64,000 bases of DNA from Flectobacillus sp049240685 (GTDB lineage: Bacteria > Bacteroidota > Bacteroidia > Cytophagales > Spirosomataceae). The number at the start of each line of letters is the position of its first letter. Positions within the stretch are counted from its first letter, which is position 1. This document shows positions 33,954 through 42,870 of the stretch, in pieces. The position numbers were made by a program, and so were the translations under genes. The notes under the pieces are model-generated. The model was not told the origin of the DNA and ran no database searches. It saw only the letters and a list, made by a program, of their open reading frames with translations. The stretch covers positions 1 to 64,000 of the forward strand of contig NZ_JBMLSD010000058.1 in assembly GCF_049240685.1 (NCBI RefSeq). The letters run 5' to 3'.

Positions 33954-34799
33954 TTACAAAAGTAAAATGCCATCATTAACAAACTTAATTCTCCCCTCTT
34001 TCAATAATCCACCAACAGCTTTCTTAAAGTCCTTTTTTGACATTTGTAAACTTGCGTAAATTAGTTCAGGATTGCTCTTATCATTTAGATTTAGGAAGTT
34101 TTCGTGAGATTTCAAGGTATTTACCAAAGTAACTTTACATTCTTCAATTCTATCATATCCTATAATTTCCAAAGTTAAATCAATCTTTTTGTCATCTCTT
34201 ATTTTCTTTATGAATGCATTTTGTAAACTACCCAAGTTTACATTTTTAAATAGTTCGTTTTTGTAAAGCATTCCTATTTTTCTATTTTCAATCAAGCATT
34301 TAATACCCAGATCGGTATATTCGTAAGGAAGAATTTGAACAGCTTGCCCCTCTTGGAAGTCATCTTGATTTGTAGGTAAAAATTTATCTATTTTAGCCGA
34401 AGCCACAATTCTCTCCGTCTGGGCATCTACATATATATATACCAAATATTGCTTGCCTATCGCCATTTTGTGGGATTGCTCCCCAAACGGCACTAGCAAG
34501 TCTTTTACAAGTCCCCAATTAAGAAACACGCCTAATTTATTCACATCCTTGACCGTTAAGTAGGCAAATTCTCCAACCTGTGCGAAAGGCTTCATAGTAG
34601 TAGCGATCAAGCGGTCTTCAGAATCTCTGTAAATGAAAACATCTATGAAATCTCCTATTTTAGTTCCCTCTGGAATGTACGACCTAGGAATTAGAATTTC
34701 TTCTTCACCCCCATCCAAATACATCCCGAATTCTAATTCTTTAATCACCTCTAGGTTGTTGTACTTTCCTAAGGCAATACCATCTTTTTGATTTTCCAT
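33954..34799 (-). CDS. CvfB-like S1-domain RNA-binding protein
   Basis: The start at 34799 (MENQKDGIALGKYNNLEVIKE) is chosen over 34844, which adds a poorly conserved stretch. Several S1-like OB domains follow (about 3-60, 65-130, 140-210) and a C-terminal winged-helix region ending with FKKAVGGLLKEGRIKF. Homologues include CvfB/YitL, an RNA-binding virulence and growth factor of Firmicutes. Its role in Bacteroidota is uncharacterised. It is divergent from the dehydrogenase gene over an unusual inverted repeat and precedes the XRE gene. Confidence 0.85.
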   Translation of the reverse strand: MENQKDGIALGKYNNLEVIKELEFGMYLDGGEEEILIPRSYIPEGTKIGDFIDVFIYRDSEDRLIATTMKPFAQVGEFAYLTVKDVNKLGVFLNWGLVKDLLVPFGEQSHKMAIGKQYLVYIYVDAQTERIVASAKIDKFLPTNQDDFQEGQAVQILPYEYTDLGIKCLIENRKIGMLYKNELFKNVNLGSLQNAFIKKIRDDKKIDLTLEIIGYDRIEECKVTLVNTLKSHENFLNLNDKSNPELIYASLQMSKKDFKKAVGGLLKEGRIKFVNDGILLL

Positions 34800-34917
34800 A
34801 TTGTAATTTAATTTTTGAATGATAATCTGTATGCAAAAATGCAATAACTAGACAAGAATCCCTAATTCTAGCTCAAAATACCTCCAATGATAAGGTCTTA
34901 TTACTCAATCTCTTATC

Positions 34918-34963
34918 TTGTATATACATGATAAATATTTGGAATTCAAACATGTATATACAA
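34918..34963. promoter_or_regulatory. 13-bp inverted repeat between divergent cvfB and the dehydrogenase
   Basis: TTGTATATACATG and CATGTATATACAA pair perfectly around a 20-nt spacer in the divergent promoter region. It resembles the TGTATA words upstream of the XRE regulator and is a candidate operator. Confidence 0.6.
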
Positions 34964-35080
34964 CTTGGAAGTTTCTGTATATCAAGATGTTATAAAAATC
35001 AACTTTCCATGAGCTTGTGTATAAGTTTTCTTGATTAAATTAGAAGGTTCATAATTACATTTACTCAACACTATTTTAAC

Positions 35081-35968
35081 ATGAAAAATATCGCTGTAAT
35101 AGGCGCTGGAACTATGGGAAATGGTATAGCCCATTCGTTTGCCCTAAATGGATTTAACGTAAACTTGGTAGACACAAGCGAACAACAATTGGCCAATGCT
35201 CTGAAGACTATTGAAAGAAATTTGGAGCGACAAGTGCAAAAGAATCTCATTACCACAGAGACGAAAGATGAAAGCCTTCTACGTATCCAAACTTTTAACA
35301 GTTTATCTCATGCGGTAACTGAGGTGGATTTGGTGATTGAGGCAGTTTCTGAAGCCTCCAAGTTAAAACAACAAATTTTTGCAGAGCTAGACAAACTATG
35401 TCCTGAAGCCTCTATCCTAGCCTCCAATACATCCTCTATTTCCATCACAGAAATAGCTTCTTATACCAATAGACCAGATAAAGTGATTGGAATGCATTTC
35501 ATGAATCCTGTCCCAGTTATGAAATTGGTTGAAATAATCAAAGGCTACTCTACTAGTGATGAGACTTACCAAAAGATTCATAGCTATACTCTAGCCTTAA
35601 ATAAAACCCCTGTGCTCGTGAATGATTACCCGGGCTTTGTTGCCAACAGAATACTTATGCCCATGATAAATGAGGCAATAATCAGTTTATTTGAAGGAGT
35701 TGCGGGAGTAGCAGAAATAGATGAAATCATGAAATTGGGAATGGCTCATCCGATGGGGCCTTTACAACTAGCTGATTTTATAGGATTAGATACATGTTTG
35801 TCAATAATGAATGTGCTTTATGATGGATTCAAAAATCCAAAATATGCACCTTGTCCTTTGTTGATAAATATGGTGAGAGCAGGAAAATTAGGCGTAAAAA
35901 CTGGGGAGGGCTTTTATTCTTACGATAAAGGCTCTAAAGAGGCAAAGGTGTCACCACGCTTTACCTAA
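35081..35968 (+). CDS. 3-hydroxyacyl-CoA (3-hydroxybutyryl-CoA) dehydrogenase
   Basis: Oxidises L-3-hydroxyacyl-CoA with NAD+ in fatty acid breakdown, or reduces acetoacetyl-CoA in butanoate metabolism. NAD+ binds at GAGTMGNGIAHSFALNG (8-24). The catalytic His is in VIGMHFMNPVPVMKLVEIIKG, with Ser/Asn in ASNTSSISITEIA. The C-terminal domain (YPGFVANRILMPMINEAIISLFEGVA ... MGPLQLADFIGLDTCLSIMNVL) is complete. Length 295 is that of the short PaaH/Hbd type. Divergent from cvfB across an inverted repeat. Confidence 0.94.
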   Translation: MKNIAVIGAGTMGNGIAHSFALNGFNVNLVDTSEQQLANALKTIERNLERQVQKNLITTETKDESLLRIQTFNSLSHAVTEVDLVIEAVSEASKLKQQIFAELDKLCPEASILASNTSSISITEIASYTNRPDKVIGMHFMNPVPVMKLVEIIKGYSTSDETYQKIHSYTLALNKTPVLVNDYPGFVANRILMPMINEAIISLFEGVAGVAEIDEIMKLGMAHPMGPLQLADFIGLDTCLSIMNVLYDGFKNPKYAPCPLLINMVRAGKLGVKTGEGFYSYDKGSKEAKVSPRFT

Positions 35969-36003
35969 CCCATAAAAGTGTCTTAAATGGCAAATATTAA
36001 GCA

Positions 36004-36040
36004 AAAAGAGGGCTTGCAAACAATATGCAAGCCCTCTTTT
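36004..36040. terminator. Bidirectional terminator between the dehydrogenase and dapD
   Basis: AAAAGAGGGCTTGCA and TGCAAGCCCTCTTTT pair perfectly around a 7-nt loop with A/T tracts at both ends. Confidence 0.88.
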
Positions 36041-36061
36041 GTGAGTAACCCCTCTCCTATG

Positions 36062-36880
36062 CTAAACTGCCACGTTATTTTCACGTAATGCAGCGTTCAA
36101 TGAGGTTTTTAGATCAGTACTTTCTTTTCTTTTTCCAATAATCAAAGCACAAGGGACATTGTAATCACCTGCTGGGAAACGTTTTGTGTATCCTCCTGGG
36201 ATAACCACGCAGTTTTCTGGTACATAACCGATGTATTCTACAGGTTCTGGGCCAGTTACATCAATTATTTTTGAAGAACCTGTGATAGTTACACCAGCAC
36301 CGAGAACCGCTCTTTTTCCGACACGAGCACCTTCTACCACTATACATCTAGAGCCAATAAAAGCGCCATCTTCAATAATTACTGGAGCTGCCTGAGGTGG
36401 TTCCAATACCCCACCAATACCTACACCGCCGCTCAAGTGAACGTCTTTACCGATTTGTGCGCAGCTTCCAACTGTAGCCCAGGTATCTACCATGGTTCCA
36501 GAGTCTACATAAGCACCGATATTCACATAAGAAGGCATCATAATTACACCTTTGGCCAAATAAGCACCATAGCGCGCCACCGCTGGAGGTACAACACGAA
36601 CACCAAGGCTTGCATAATCAGTTTTCAATTTCATTTTATCGTGGAATTCGAAAATTCCTACCTCCTGTACTTCCATTTTTCTTATTGGGAAATACATCAC
36701 AATAGCTTTTTTAACCCAATCATTCACGGTCCAAGAACCATCTTCATTAGGTTGCGCTGTACGAAGTAGACCTTTGTCAACCTGCTCTACAACGTATTCG
36801 ATTGCTTGTATAGTTTCAGGGTTTGAGCGGAGGCTTGTGTCTTCCCAAGCCTTTTCGATAATTTCTTTTAAGTTTTCCAT
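36062..36880 (-). CDS. dapD: 2,3,4,5-tetrahydropyridine-2,6-dicarboxylate N-succinyltransferase
   Basis: Lysine/diaminopimelate biosynthesis: succinylates tetrahydrodipicolinate using succinyl-CoA. The left-handed beta-helix begins at about residue 100 (VRVVPPAVARYGAYLAKGVIMMPSYVNIGAYVDSGTMVDTWATVGSCAQIGKDVHLSGGVGIGGVLEP) and the family-typical EDGAFIGSRCIVVEGARVGKRAVLGAGVTIT follows. The N-terminal helical domain is present. Length 272 matches the family. This supports the succinylase pathway of DAP synthesis. Upstream lies a long AT-rich stretch. Confidence 0.96.
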   Translation of the reverse strand: MENLKEIIEKAWEDTSLRSNPETIQAIEYVVEQVDKGLLRTAQPNEDGSWTVNDWVKKAIVMYFPIRKMEVQEVGIFEFHDKMKLKTDYASLGVRVVPPAVARYGAYLAKGVIMMPSYVNIGAYVDSGTMVDTWATVGSCAQIGKDVHLSGGVGIGGVLEPPQAAPVIIEDGAFIGSRCIVVEGARVGKRAVLGAGVTITGSSKIIDVTGPEPVEYIGYVPENCVVIPGGYTKRFPAGDYNVPCALIIGKRKESTDLKTSLNAALRENNVAV

Positions 36881-38031
36881 TGAATACTGAGAATAGATAC
36901 ATTTTTAATTCGAGCACAAAGAAAACATATTTCGATGATACCGACACTATATACGTGGAGGAAATGCAGGTTTTTAGCTCAGATAGCAGCCATTTACACA
37001 ATGGTAGAATGAATAAAAAAACTAGATATTATGGGGTAAAGCCTTGAAAATGGTATCTCTTTTTTTACTTTAGATAGAAGGTATTTAAAATATTGATTTA
37101 CAATTATTTGTAACAATTTAAAAAATGTACATCTACCAATTTCAAAATATTATTTGGTTAAGAAAAATAGAAATAATAAAGACACATGAGCCCTGAGGAG
37201 GCACAGAAAGAAAAGCTTTAAAAGGAAGAATTTTTGAGTAAGGATGAGCAAAAGAATAAGTAATTATTCTTAAACAAAGAAAGGTAAAATAAATGAAAAA
37301 TCCTAGTTTTTTCTATAATATTTAAGCGAAAATCAGTAAAAAATAACCGTATTTTAAGTGAAAAACTTAGACTGTAGTCTGTTGGGGAGGCCAAAATTTG
37401 TAGGTCTTTTCATTTTAAAACAGCTATGCACTAGCATCCATAAAATCATTTTTGATGAGATTTCATTTTTGAGATATTTGTGAATCACAATTTTTTGTGA
37501 GCAACACGCTTAGCCTGGAATCACCCATCAAGGAGCTTGAACAAGCGAGCAATATTGGATATAAGTTCTGGGCAAAAGCTAAAAAGATTTACAATGTATT
37601 CTTGATAAATACAAATATGCTCTTGTACAAATCACTTAATATTTTCTTTGTATTATCGAATCAAACAAAAACTCAGGAGTAATATTGTCAATATTCGGTA
37701 TATCTGGGGAATTATCATTCCTATCTGGATACTATAGCTTAAGCTTTTTAAATAAATAAATTATAAGAATCGTATTGAAACGCCCATCACATTGCTGATA
37801 ATTTCTGTACCAATTCATACATTGAAATTTCAGGAATACAATTGGTCTACTCCCCTCCTATTGCTTTGTTCATTGTTATTAATCAATACAGTCTATCGAC
37901 TTGTTATCTAAGTATCTGATACATATTTCCCATTGCTGTGTGTAAATAATAATTAGAGAGATTAATAGGTATAAGTAACACTATTATTTTTAGTAATTTA
38001 TAACATTTTGCTAAATATTTTGTCAATTATT

Positions 38032-38087
38032 TTAGTATATTACTAATGTTGATATTATAATACTAACTATTTTAACTAATTTACTAA
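38032..38087 (+). promoter_or_regulatory. Cluster of TACTAA half-sites upstream of gapA
   Basis: TTAGTA-TAT-TACTAA forms a palindrome at 38032-38046, and more TACTAA/AACTAA words follow at 38061, 38074 and 38082. The first and last full words are spaced 20-21 bp apart, two helical turns. The cluster begins about 100 bp upstream of the gapA promoter and is a candidate operator. Confidence 0.4.
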
Positions 38088-38137
38088 GTCGTATTATTCG
38101 TTTGTTTCAATAATTATCTACTATTTATTAAACATTA

Positions 38138-38169
38138 CTTGCAATATGGTTCAAAATCCAGTATTTTTG
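38138..38169 (+). promoter_or_regulatory. Candidate gapA promoter
   Basis: CTTG (38138-38141) and TATTTTTG (38162-38169) are 20 bp apart, close to the Bacteroidota consensus TTTG-N19/20-TAnnTTTG. The start codon is 33 bp downstream. Confidence 0.6.
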
Positions 38170-38202
38170 TAGAGTGTTTAAACTATTATCCCTTATATAA
38201 AA

Positions 38203-39216
38203 ATGGCTAAAATTAAAGTTGCAATTAATGGCTTTGGTCGTATTGGTCGTCTAGCGTACCGTCAAATCTACAATATGCCAGGTATTGACGTGGTTGCTAT
38301 CAACGACTTAACTAGTCCTTCTACTCTTGCTCACTTGTTGAAATATGATAGTGCTCAAGGTAGATTTAACCAAGAAGTTACTTCTACAGATAATAGCATT
38401 ATCGTTAATGGAGAGGAAGTTAAAATCTACGCTCAACGCAACCCAGCAGATATTCCTTGGGGAGAGCACGATGTAGATGTAGTATTAGAATGTACTGGTT
38501 TCTTTACAGACAAAGACAAAGCAGCAGCTCACTTAACGGCAGGTGCAAAAAGAGTTATCATTTCAGCGCCAGCTACGGGAGACTTAAAAACAATCGTATT
38601 CAATGTAAACCATAGCATTCTTGATGGTAGCGAAGAAATCATTAGCTGTGCAAGTTGTACAACTAACTGCCTCGCTCCTATGGCTAAGGTATTGGACGAA
38701 AACTTTGGTATTGTATTAGGAAGTATGACTACAGTGCATGCTTACACTAACGACCAAAATACCTTGGATGCACCACACCCTAAAGGAGATTTGCGTAGAG
38801 CAAGAGCGGCTGCTAGTAATATTGTACCTAACTCTACAGGTGCTGCAAAAGCAATCGGTTTAGTATTACCTAACTTGAAAGGAAAACTAGATGGCGGTGC
38901 TCAGCGTATTCCAACTATCACAGGTTCATTAACTGAATTGACGGTTGTTTTAGAAAAAGCTACCTCTACAGCTGAAGTTAACGCTGCTATGAAAGCTGCA
39001 AGCACTGAAAGTTTCGGTTATACTGAAGATGAAATTGTATCTAGCGATATCATCGGTATTTCTTACGGAAGCTTGTTTGATGCTACTCAGACTAAAGTTA
39101 TTACAGTAGGTGACAAACAATTAGTTAAAACTGTAAGCTGGTATGATAACGAAATGAGTTATGTAAGCCAATTGGTAAGAACAGTTAAATATTTCGCTGA
39201 ATTAATCAGCAAATAA
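38203..39216 (+). CDS. gapA: Type I glyceraldehyde-3-phosphate dehydrogenase
   Basis: Central glycolysis: oxidises glyceraldehyde-3-phosphate with NAD+ and phosphate. NAD+ binds at GFGRIGRLAYRQI (10-22). The catalytic Cys is C152 in SCTTNCLAPMAKVL and the His is H179 in MTTVHAYT. The C-terminal WYDNEMSYVSQLVR is typical. Length 337 is normal. It is preceded by a likely promoter and TACTAA-type operator cluster and followed by a strong terminator. Confidence 0.97.
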   Translation: MAKIKVAINGFGRIGRLAYRQIYNMPGIDVVAINDLTSPSTLAHLLKYDSAQGRFNQEVTSTDNSIIVNGEEVKIYAQRNPADIPWGEHDVDVVLECTGFFTDKDKAAAHLTAGAKRVIISAPATGDLKTIVFNVNHSILDGSEEIISCASCTTNCLAPMAKVLDENFGIVLGSMTTVHAYTNDQNTLDAPHPKGDLRRARAAASNIVPNSTGAAKAIGLVLPNLKGKLDGGAQRIPTITGSLTELTVVLEKATSTAEVNAAMKAASTESFGYTEDEIVSSDIIGISYGSLFDATQTKVITVGDKQLVKTVSWYDNEMSYVSQLVRTVKYFAELISK

Positions 39217-39230
39217 TTGTCAATGCTATT

Positions 39231-39260
39231 GAAAAAGGAGGCTTCGGTCTCCTTTTTTTT
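39231..39260 (+). terminator. Terminator of gapA
   Basis: GAAAAAGGAG and CTCCTTTTTTTT pair over nine bases around a GCTTCGGT loop with eight T at the end. Confidence 0.85.
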
Positions 39261-39523
39261 GAATATATGCTTCTTGCAGTATAAAAACTAAGGTTTTACA
39301 TATCAAAATAGGCCTCTGAGATTCCCCTAAAACCAATCACCTTTATACTATTCCAATTCTACTACATTCACAAGGTTTAAGTTTGCGTAATGCATTCATT
39401 GAATTTGATGATTTATGATGCTTTATCTGATGAACTTCTAAGGAGAATAAACTAAATAACGACGCACGAATTACTTTTTCATACGCCGTTATTTAATAAT
39501 TTGTGCTTTAGGTATTTGGCAAA

Positions 39524-39733
39524 AACACAGCCCACATTCAACACTATCTTACTTGTGCCTGTTGCCTATTACCTATACNNNNNNNNNNNNNNNNNNNNNN
39601 NNNNNNNNNNNNNNNNNNNNNNNNNNNNNNNNNNNNNNNNNNNNNNNNNNNNNNNNNNNNNNNNNNNNNNNNNNNNNNAACACAGCCCACATTCAACACT
39701 ATCTTACTTGTGCCTGTTGCCTATTACCTATAC
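39524..39733. repeat. Identical 55-bp sequence on both sides of a 100-N gap
   Basis: The same 55 bases occur at 39524-39578 and 39679-39733, separated by exactly 100 N (39579-39678). They begin AACACAGCCCACATTCAACA and end TGCCTGTTGCCTATTACCTA followed by TAC. Their 3' parts contain three 7-bp units (TGCCTGT, TGCCTAT, TACCTAT). Confidence 0.9.
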
Positions 39734-39774
39734 GCACAAATAAATCTATATCTCAACAATTCAAAAAGGGATAC

Positions 39775-40434
39775 CTATACTTTAAACCTAGTTGACAAAT
39801 AATTAATATTGTAGCCTTTTTCGGTGAATATTTGCTCAAATCTGGTCTTAATTCCATGGTGACGAACGTTTAGTTCAGAAGTGTATAAATCTTTCGTGTA
39901 AATCAATTCTTCAACCCCAAATTCTGGTAACACCTCTAAGGTATAATCAAATAATAAGGTACTATCTGTCTTTAAATGTAATAGCCCATCAGATTTGAGT
40001 GCATGCTTATATAATTCCAAAAAGCGTGGATTAGTTAGCCTACGTTTGATACCACTTTTTAATGGTTGAGGATCTGGGAAAGTTATCCAAATCTCGTCAA
40101 CCTCATTTTCTTCAAAGAAGTCTAAAAGCTGATGGATTTTTATTCTAAGAAAAGCTACGTTAGTAAGACTATTTTCATTAGCAAATTTAGCACCAACAGC
40201 AATTCGGTCACCCTTAATATCAATACCAATAAAATTCTTGTCTGGAAATACCTGTGCGAGCCCAACAGTGTACTCCCCTTTTCCACAACCTAGTTCAAGA
40301 ACAATGGGTTGTCGTTTTTCAAACATGATGTCATTCCACTTACCTTTAATTGTCTCAAATAATGGTTTTCCTTCCTCTAATACATTTGGAAGCACTCTAT
40401 TTAGTGCAAATCTGCCTTCTTTCTTTCTTGACAC
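39775..40434 (-). CDS. trmB: tRNA (guanine-N7-)-methyltransferase
   Basis: Methylates G46 in tRNA using S-adenosylmethionine. SAM-binding LELGCGKGEYTVGLAQVFPDKNFIGIDIKGDRI lies near residues 45-75 and the family motif ITFPDPQPLKSGIKRRLTNPRFL follows. No ATG is in frame at the front; the start is GTG at 40434, with a stop codon a few codons upstream. MSRKKEGRFALNRVLPNVLE fits the family N-terminus. folC lies upstream. Confidence 0.93.
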   Translation of the reverse strand: MSRKKEGRFALNRVLPNVLEEGKPLFETIKGKWNDIMFEKRQPIVLELGCGKGEYTVGLAQVFPDKNFIGIDIKGDRIAVGAKFANENSLTNVAFLRIKIHQLLDFFEENEVDEIWITFPDPQPLKSGIKRRLTNPRFLELYKHALKSDGLLHLKTDSTLLFDYTLEVLPEFGVEELIYTKDLYTSELNVRHHGIKTRFEQIFTEKGYNINYLSTRFKV

Positions 40435-40587
40435 TTTTATTTTTCGTTAAAAAAAATTGAATAAAACTTATTGAAAACTAACAATTTAAGCCCGATTTTT
40501 AGAAAATTAAGCCGCTTGAGATTCCGATGAAAAAAATTTTCCTTATTAAGGTATAGGATTTCAAATTCTCGGAGGCCACATTTTTGA

Positions 40588-41880
40588 CTATAAATCATCT
40601 ATCCCTGCTACAACAAAGGTACTTCCACCGATATAGACAAAGTCATCAGGTTTAGCCTTGGATAACACCCAGTTTAAGGCATCATTCACATTAGGAATCA
40701 CAATACCCTCTAATTGAAATTGGGAAGCCAGTTGCTGTAATTCAGTCGCATTCATCGCGCGAGGAACCTCTGCCTGACAAAACACAAAATTGGCAGACTT
40801 AGGCAATAAGGCTAATATTCCCGAGATATCTTTATCACTGACAAAACCTAATATCATCCAGAGTTGTTTGAATTGGTACTTCTGTAAAGTATTTAGATTT
40901 TCTTCCATACCAGCTAGGTTATGCCCTGTATCACAAACTACTTTTGGTTTATCATTCAGCGTTTGCCAACGACCTTTCAATCCTGTGTTGGTTACAACAG
41001 AGGATACCCCCCTTTCTACAGCCGTTTTATCAATCTCAAAACCTCGTGTTTTTAAGACTTCTATACTATCTAATACTCCTTTTAAGTTGTCACTCTGATA
41101 TTTACCTATGAGTTGGGACTTCAGATGTATTTCCTCATTGGCAGATACCTTTTTAAAGATAAATTGAGCAAATCCTTCACAAACTGAATATTCATTCAAT
41201 TCGTATTTATCTGAAGCAAAGGAAATTAGAGAATTGTTTGAACTTGCTTTTTGTATAAAGACTTGTTCAGCTTCATCTTGTTTTTGAGAGATAACTACTG
41301 GAACTTGCGGTTTGATAATCCCAGCCTTTTCGGTAGAAATTTGGGCAATGGTATTTCCGAGAATATCGGTATGATCAAAACTGATATTTGTAATTAGAGA
41401 CATCTCAGGCGTAATAACATTTGTTGAGTCTAATCTACCTCCTAAACCCACCTCTATAATAGCGATATCTACCTTCTGAGAGGCGAAATATTCAAAAGCT
41501 AGCCCAACAGTACACTCAAAGAATGAAGGCCTTAAATCGACAATAAATGACTTGTTTCGTTCTACATACGCAACAACTTCTTCTTCTGGTATCGGTTTTC
41601 CATTAATTCGAATTCGTTCTGTGAAAGATTTTAAATGTGGAGAAGTATAAAGTCCTGTTTTATAGCCCGCTTCCTGAAGAATCGATGCTAAAAAATGAGA
41701 AGAACTCCCCTTTCCGTTGGTTCCTCCAACATGTATACTTTTGAATTTGTGCTGAGGATTCCCTAAATGTTCACAGATAGCAAGCGTATTTTTTAAATCT
41801 GCCTTGAATGCTTTTTTACCTTCTCTATGAAACACAGGTAAAAGTTGATAGAGATAATCGATTGTTTCTTGATAATTCAT
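40588..41880 (-). CDS. folC: Bifunctional folylpolyglutamate synthase/dihydrofolate synthase
   Basis: Adds glutamate to folate and joins pteroate to glutamate. The P-loop GGTNGKGSS is at residues 52-60. SPHLKSFTERIRING, VGLGGRLDSTNVITP, SFDHTDILGNTIAQISTEKAGIIK and KGRWQTLNDKPKVVCDTGHNLAGM follow in the usual order. Length 430 is typical. It begins about 33 bases after the TonB-like gene, so it may be the last gene of that operon. Confidence 0.95.
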   Translation of the reverse strand: MNYQETIDYLYQLLPVFHREGKKAFKADLKNTLAICEHLGNPQHKFKSIHVGGTNGKGSSSHFLASILQEAGYKTGLYTSPHLKSFTERIRINGKPIPEEEVVAYVERNKSFIVDLRPSFFECTVGLAFEYFASQKVDIAIIEVGLGGRLDSTNVITPEMSLITNISFDHTDILGNTIAQISTEKAGIIKPQVPVVISQKQDEAEQVFIQKASSNNSLISFASDKYELNEYSVCEGFAQFIFKKVSANEEIHLKSQLIGKYQSDNLKGVLDSIEVLKTRGFEIDKTAVERGVSSVVTNTGLKGRWQTLNDKPKVVCDTGHNLAGMEENLNTLQKYQFKQLWMILGFVSDKDISGILALLPKSANFVFCQAEVPRAMNATELQQLASQFQLEGIVIPNVNDALNWVLSKAKPDDFVYIGGSTFVVAGIDDL

Positions 41881-41913
41881 AAGATTAAAAAAATAAAGTA
41901 GTGCGTTGCCGCA

Positions 41914-42858
41914 CTACTTTGCTGTTATTCTAAATACAATTGTTCCAACTGAAATTTCAGGTTTATCACCTGATGAGGTGGATCTAAACGTAAGTTTTTG
42001 AACTGCCCGTTTATATTTTTGGGTTACTGCTGGACTCAAACTCGACTCCATGGTTTCTACAACTTGAACAATACCGTCTGAATCAACTTTTATTCGAAAC
42101 TTAATCACACCTGTTTCATCTGAATCATCGTTGACCTCTGGACGACTATTCCAAGTCCAACCCGCAAGGCTTACCGAGGCACCACCTCCCGAGCCACCGT
42201 TTCCACCACCTGTTCCTGGAGGTGCAGGGTTGTAGGTTCCTCCTTTTACTACGTTTCCGTTAGGTTGCCCTTTATTTCCTACACCCTTACCGTCTCCGTC
42301 CGAACCACCTCCTGTTCTTGAGTCGGTACCTGTTGTACCATTACCACCTGTTCTTACCGGAATTGTTGCTCCCGGAATCACCTGAGGCTGAACTGGTTTG
42401 CTAGGGCTTGGCTTAGTTACTGGAACATTAGCCTTTGGATTAGGTTTTGCGGTTTCGACTTTCTTAGTTACTTCTGGTACTTTTACAGGACTTGGTCTTG
42501 TACTTTTGATAACTTCAGGTTCTGGGCTTGGTTTAGGTTTTATGGGTTTTACCTTTTCTACAATTGGAGTTGGTTCTTTTTTTGGAATTGGTTTTACTTC
42601 TGCTGGCTTTGAATCAAACTCATTTTTTGCTTTATTCCCATGGTTTTTTGTGTAGATAGACCCGCTACCATCTTTGTCGGTGCCAAAGTTTACAACAAAT
42701 CCACCACCGCCAATTTTTTCGACTTTTTTATTTTCTTCTGCATTCCATACTGTGACATACCAAAGCATAATAAATAATAGTATGTTGATGATGCATGTCA
42801 CAATAAAGGCAAATTGCCGATTTTGTCTTTCTTCTTGTTCTAGATTGTAGGTCGACAT
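41914..42858 (-). CDS. TonB-like envelope energy-transducing protein
   Basis: An N-terminal transmembrane helix (about 15-39, FAFIVTCIINILLFIMLWYVTVW) is followed by GGGGFVV and a long Pro/Lys-rich spacer (about 85-165), a Gly-rich stretch (about 165-225, TGTDSRTGGGSDGDGKG), and a C-terminal domain (about 230-314) with IKFRIKVDSDGIVQVVETMESSLSPAVTQKYKRAVQKLTF that resembles the TonB C-terminal fold. Such proteins link proton motive force to outer-membrane transport. The usual partners ExbB/ExbD are not adjacent. It follows the SPOR gene with a 12-base gap. Confidence 0.82.
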   Translation of the reverse strand: MSTYNLEQEERQNRQFAFIVTCIINILLFIMLWYVTVWNAEENKKVEKIGGGGFVVNFGTDKDGSGSIYTKNHGNKAKNEFDSKPAEVKPIPKKEPTPIVEKVKPIKPKPSPEPEVIKSTRPSPVKVPEVTKKVETAKPNPKANVPVTKPSPSKPVQPQVIPGATIPVRTGGNGTTGTDSRTGGGSDGDGKGVGNKGQPNGNVVKGGTYNPAPPGTGGGNGGSGGGASVSLAGWTWNSRPEVNDDSDETGVIKFRIKVDSDGIVQVVETMESSLSPAVTQKYKRAVQKLTFRSTSSGDKPEISVGTIVFRITAK

Positions 42859-42870
42859 TAATAAGAGCTA

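Larger units (their letters stand above)
36881..38202. other. 1.3-kb AT-rich stretch upstream of gapA
   Basis: No well-supported gene. At 37187 a short frame reads MSPEEAQKEKL, then a stop, then KEEFLSKDEQKNK and another stop, which looks like a damaged coding fragment. A 61-residue GTG-started frame at 37497-37682 has nothing recognisable and is not called. The last 200 bases hold the gapA regulatory region. Confidence 0.5.
39217..39774. other. Intergenic stretch with the assembly gap
   Basis: No gene is supported. It contains the gapA terminator, a GGCCTCTGAGATTCCCC motif near 39310 that resembles the CTGAGAATC core of other stem-loops, a stem-like TAAATAACG / CGTTATTTA at 39455-39495, and the 100-N gap with its flanking repeat. 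Confidence 0.6.

Noticed and set aside
37497..37682. 61-residue open frame with GTG start
   Set aside because: No recognisable domain, no nearby -7 box, and it lies in AT-rich DNA where such frames arise by chance.
39501..39795. Open frames that run through the N gap
   Set aside because: They read the unknown bases as X, and the repeat on both sides explains their similarity to each other.
40515..40585. Additional CTGAGAATC stem-loop between trmB and folC
   Set aside because: Pairing is too imperfect to claim as a full copy, so it is only mentioned as a weak look-alike.
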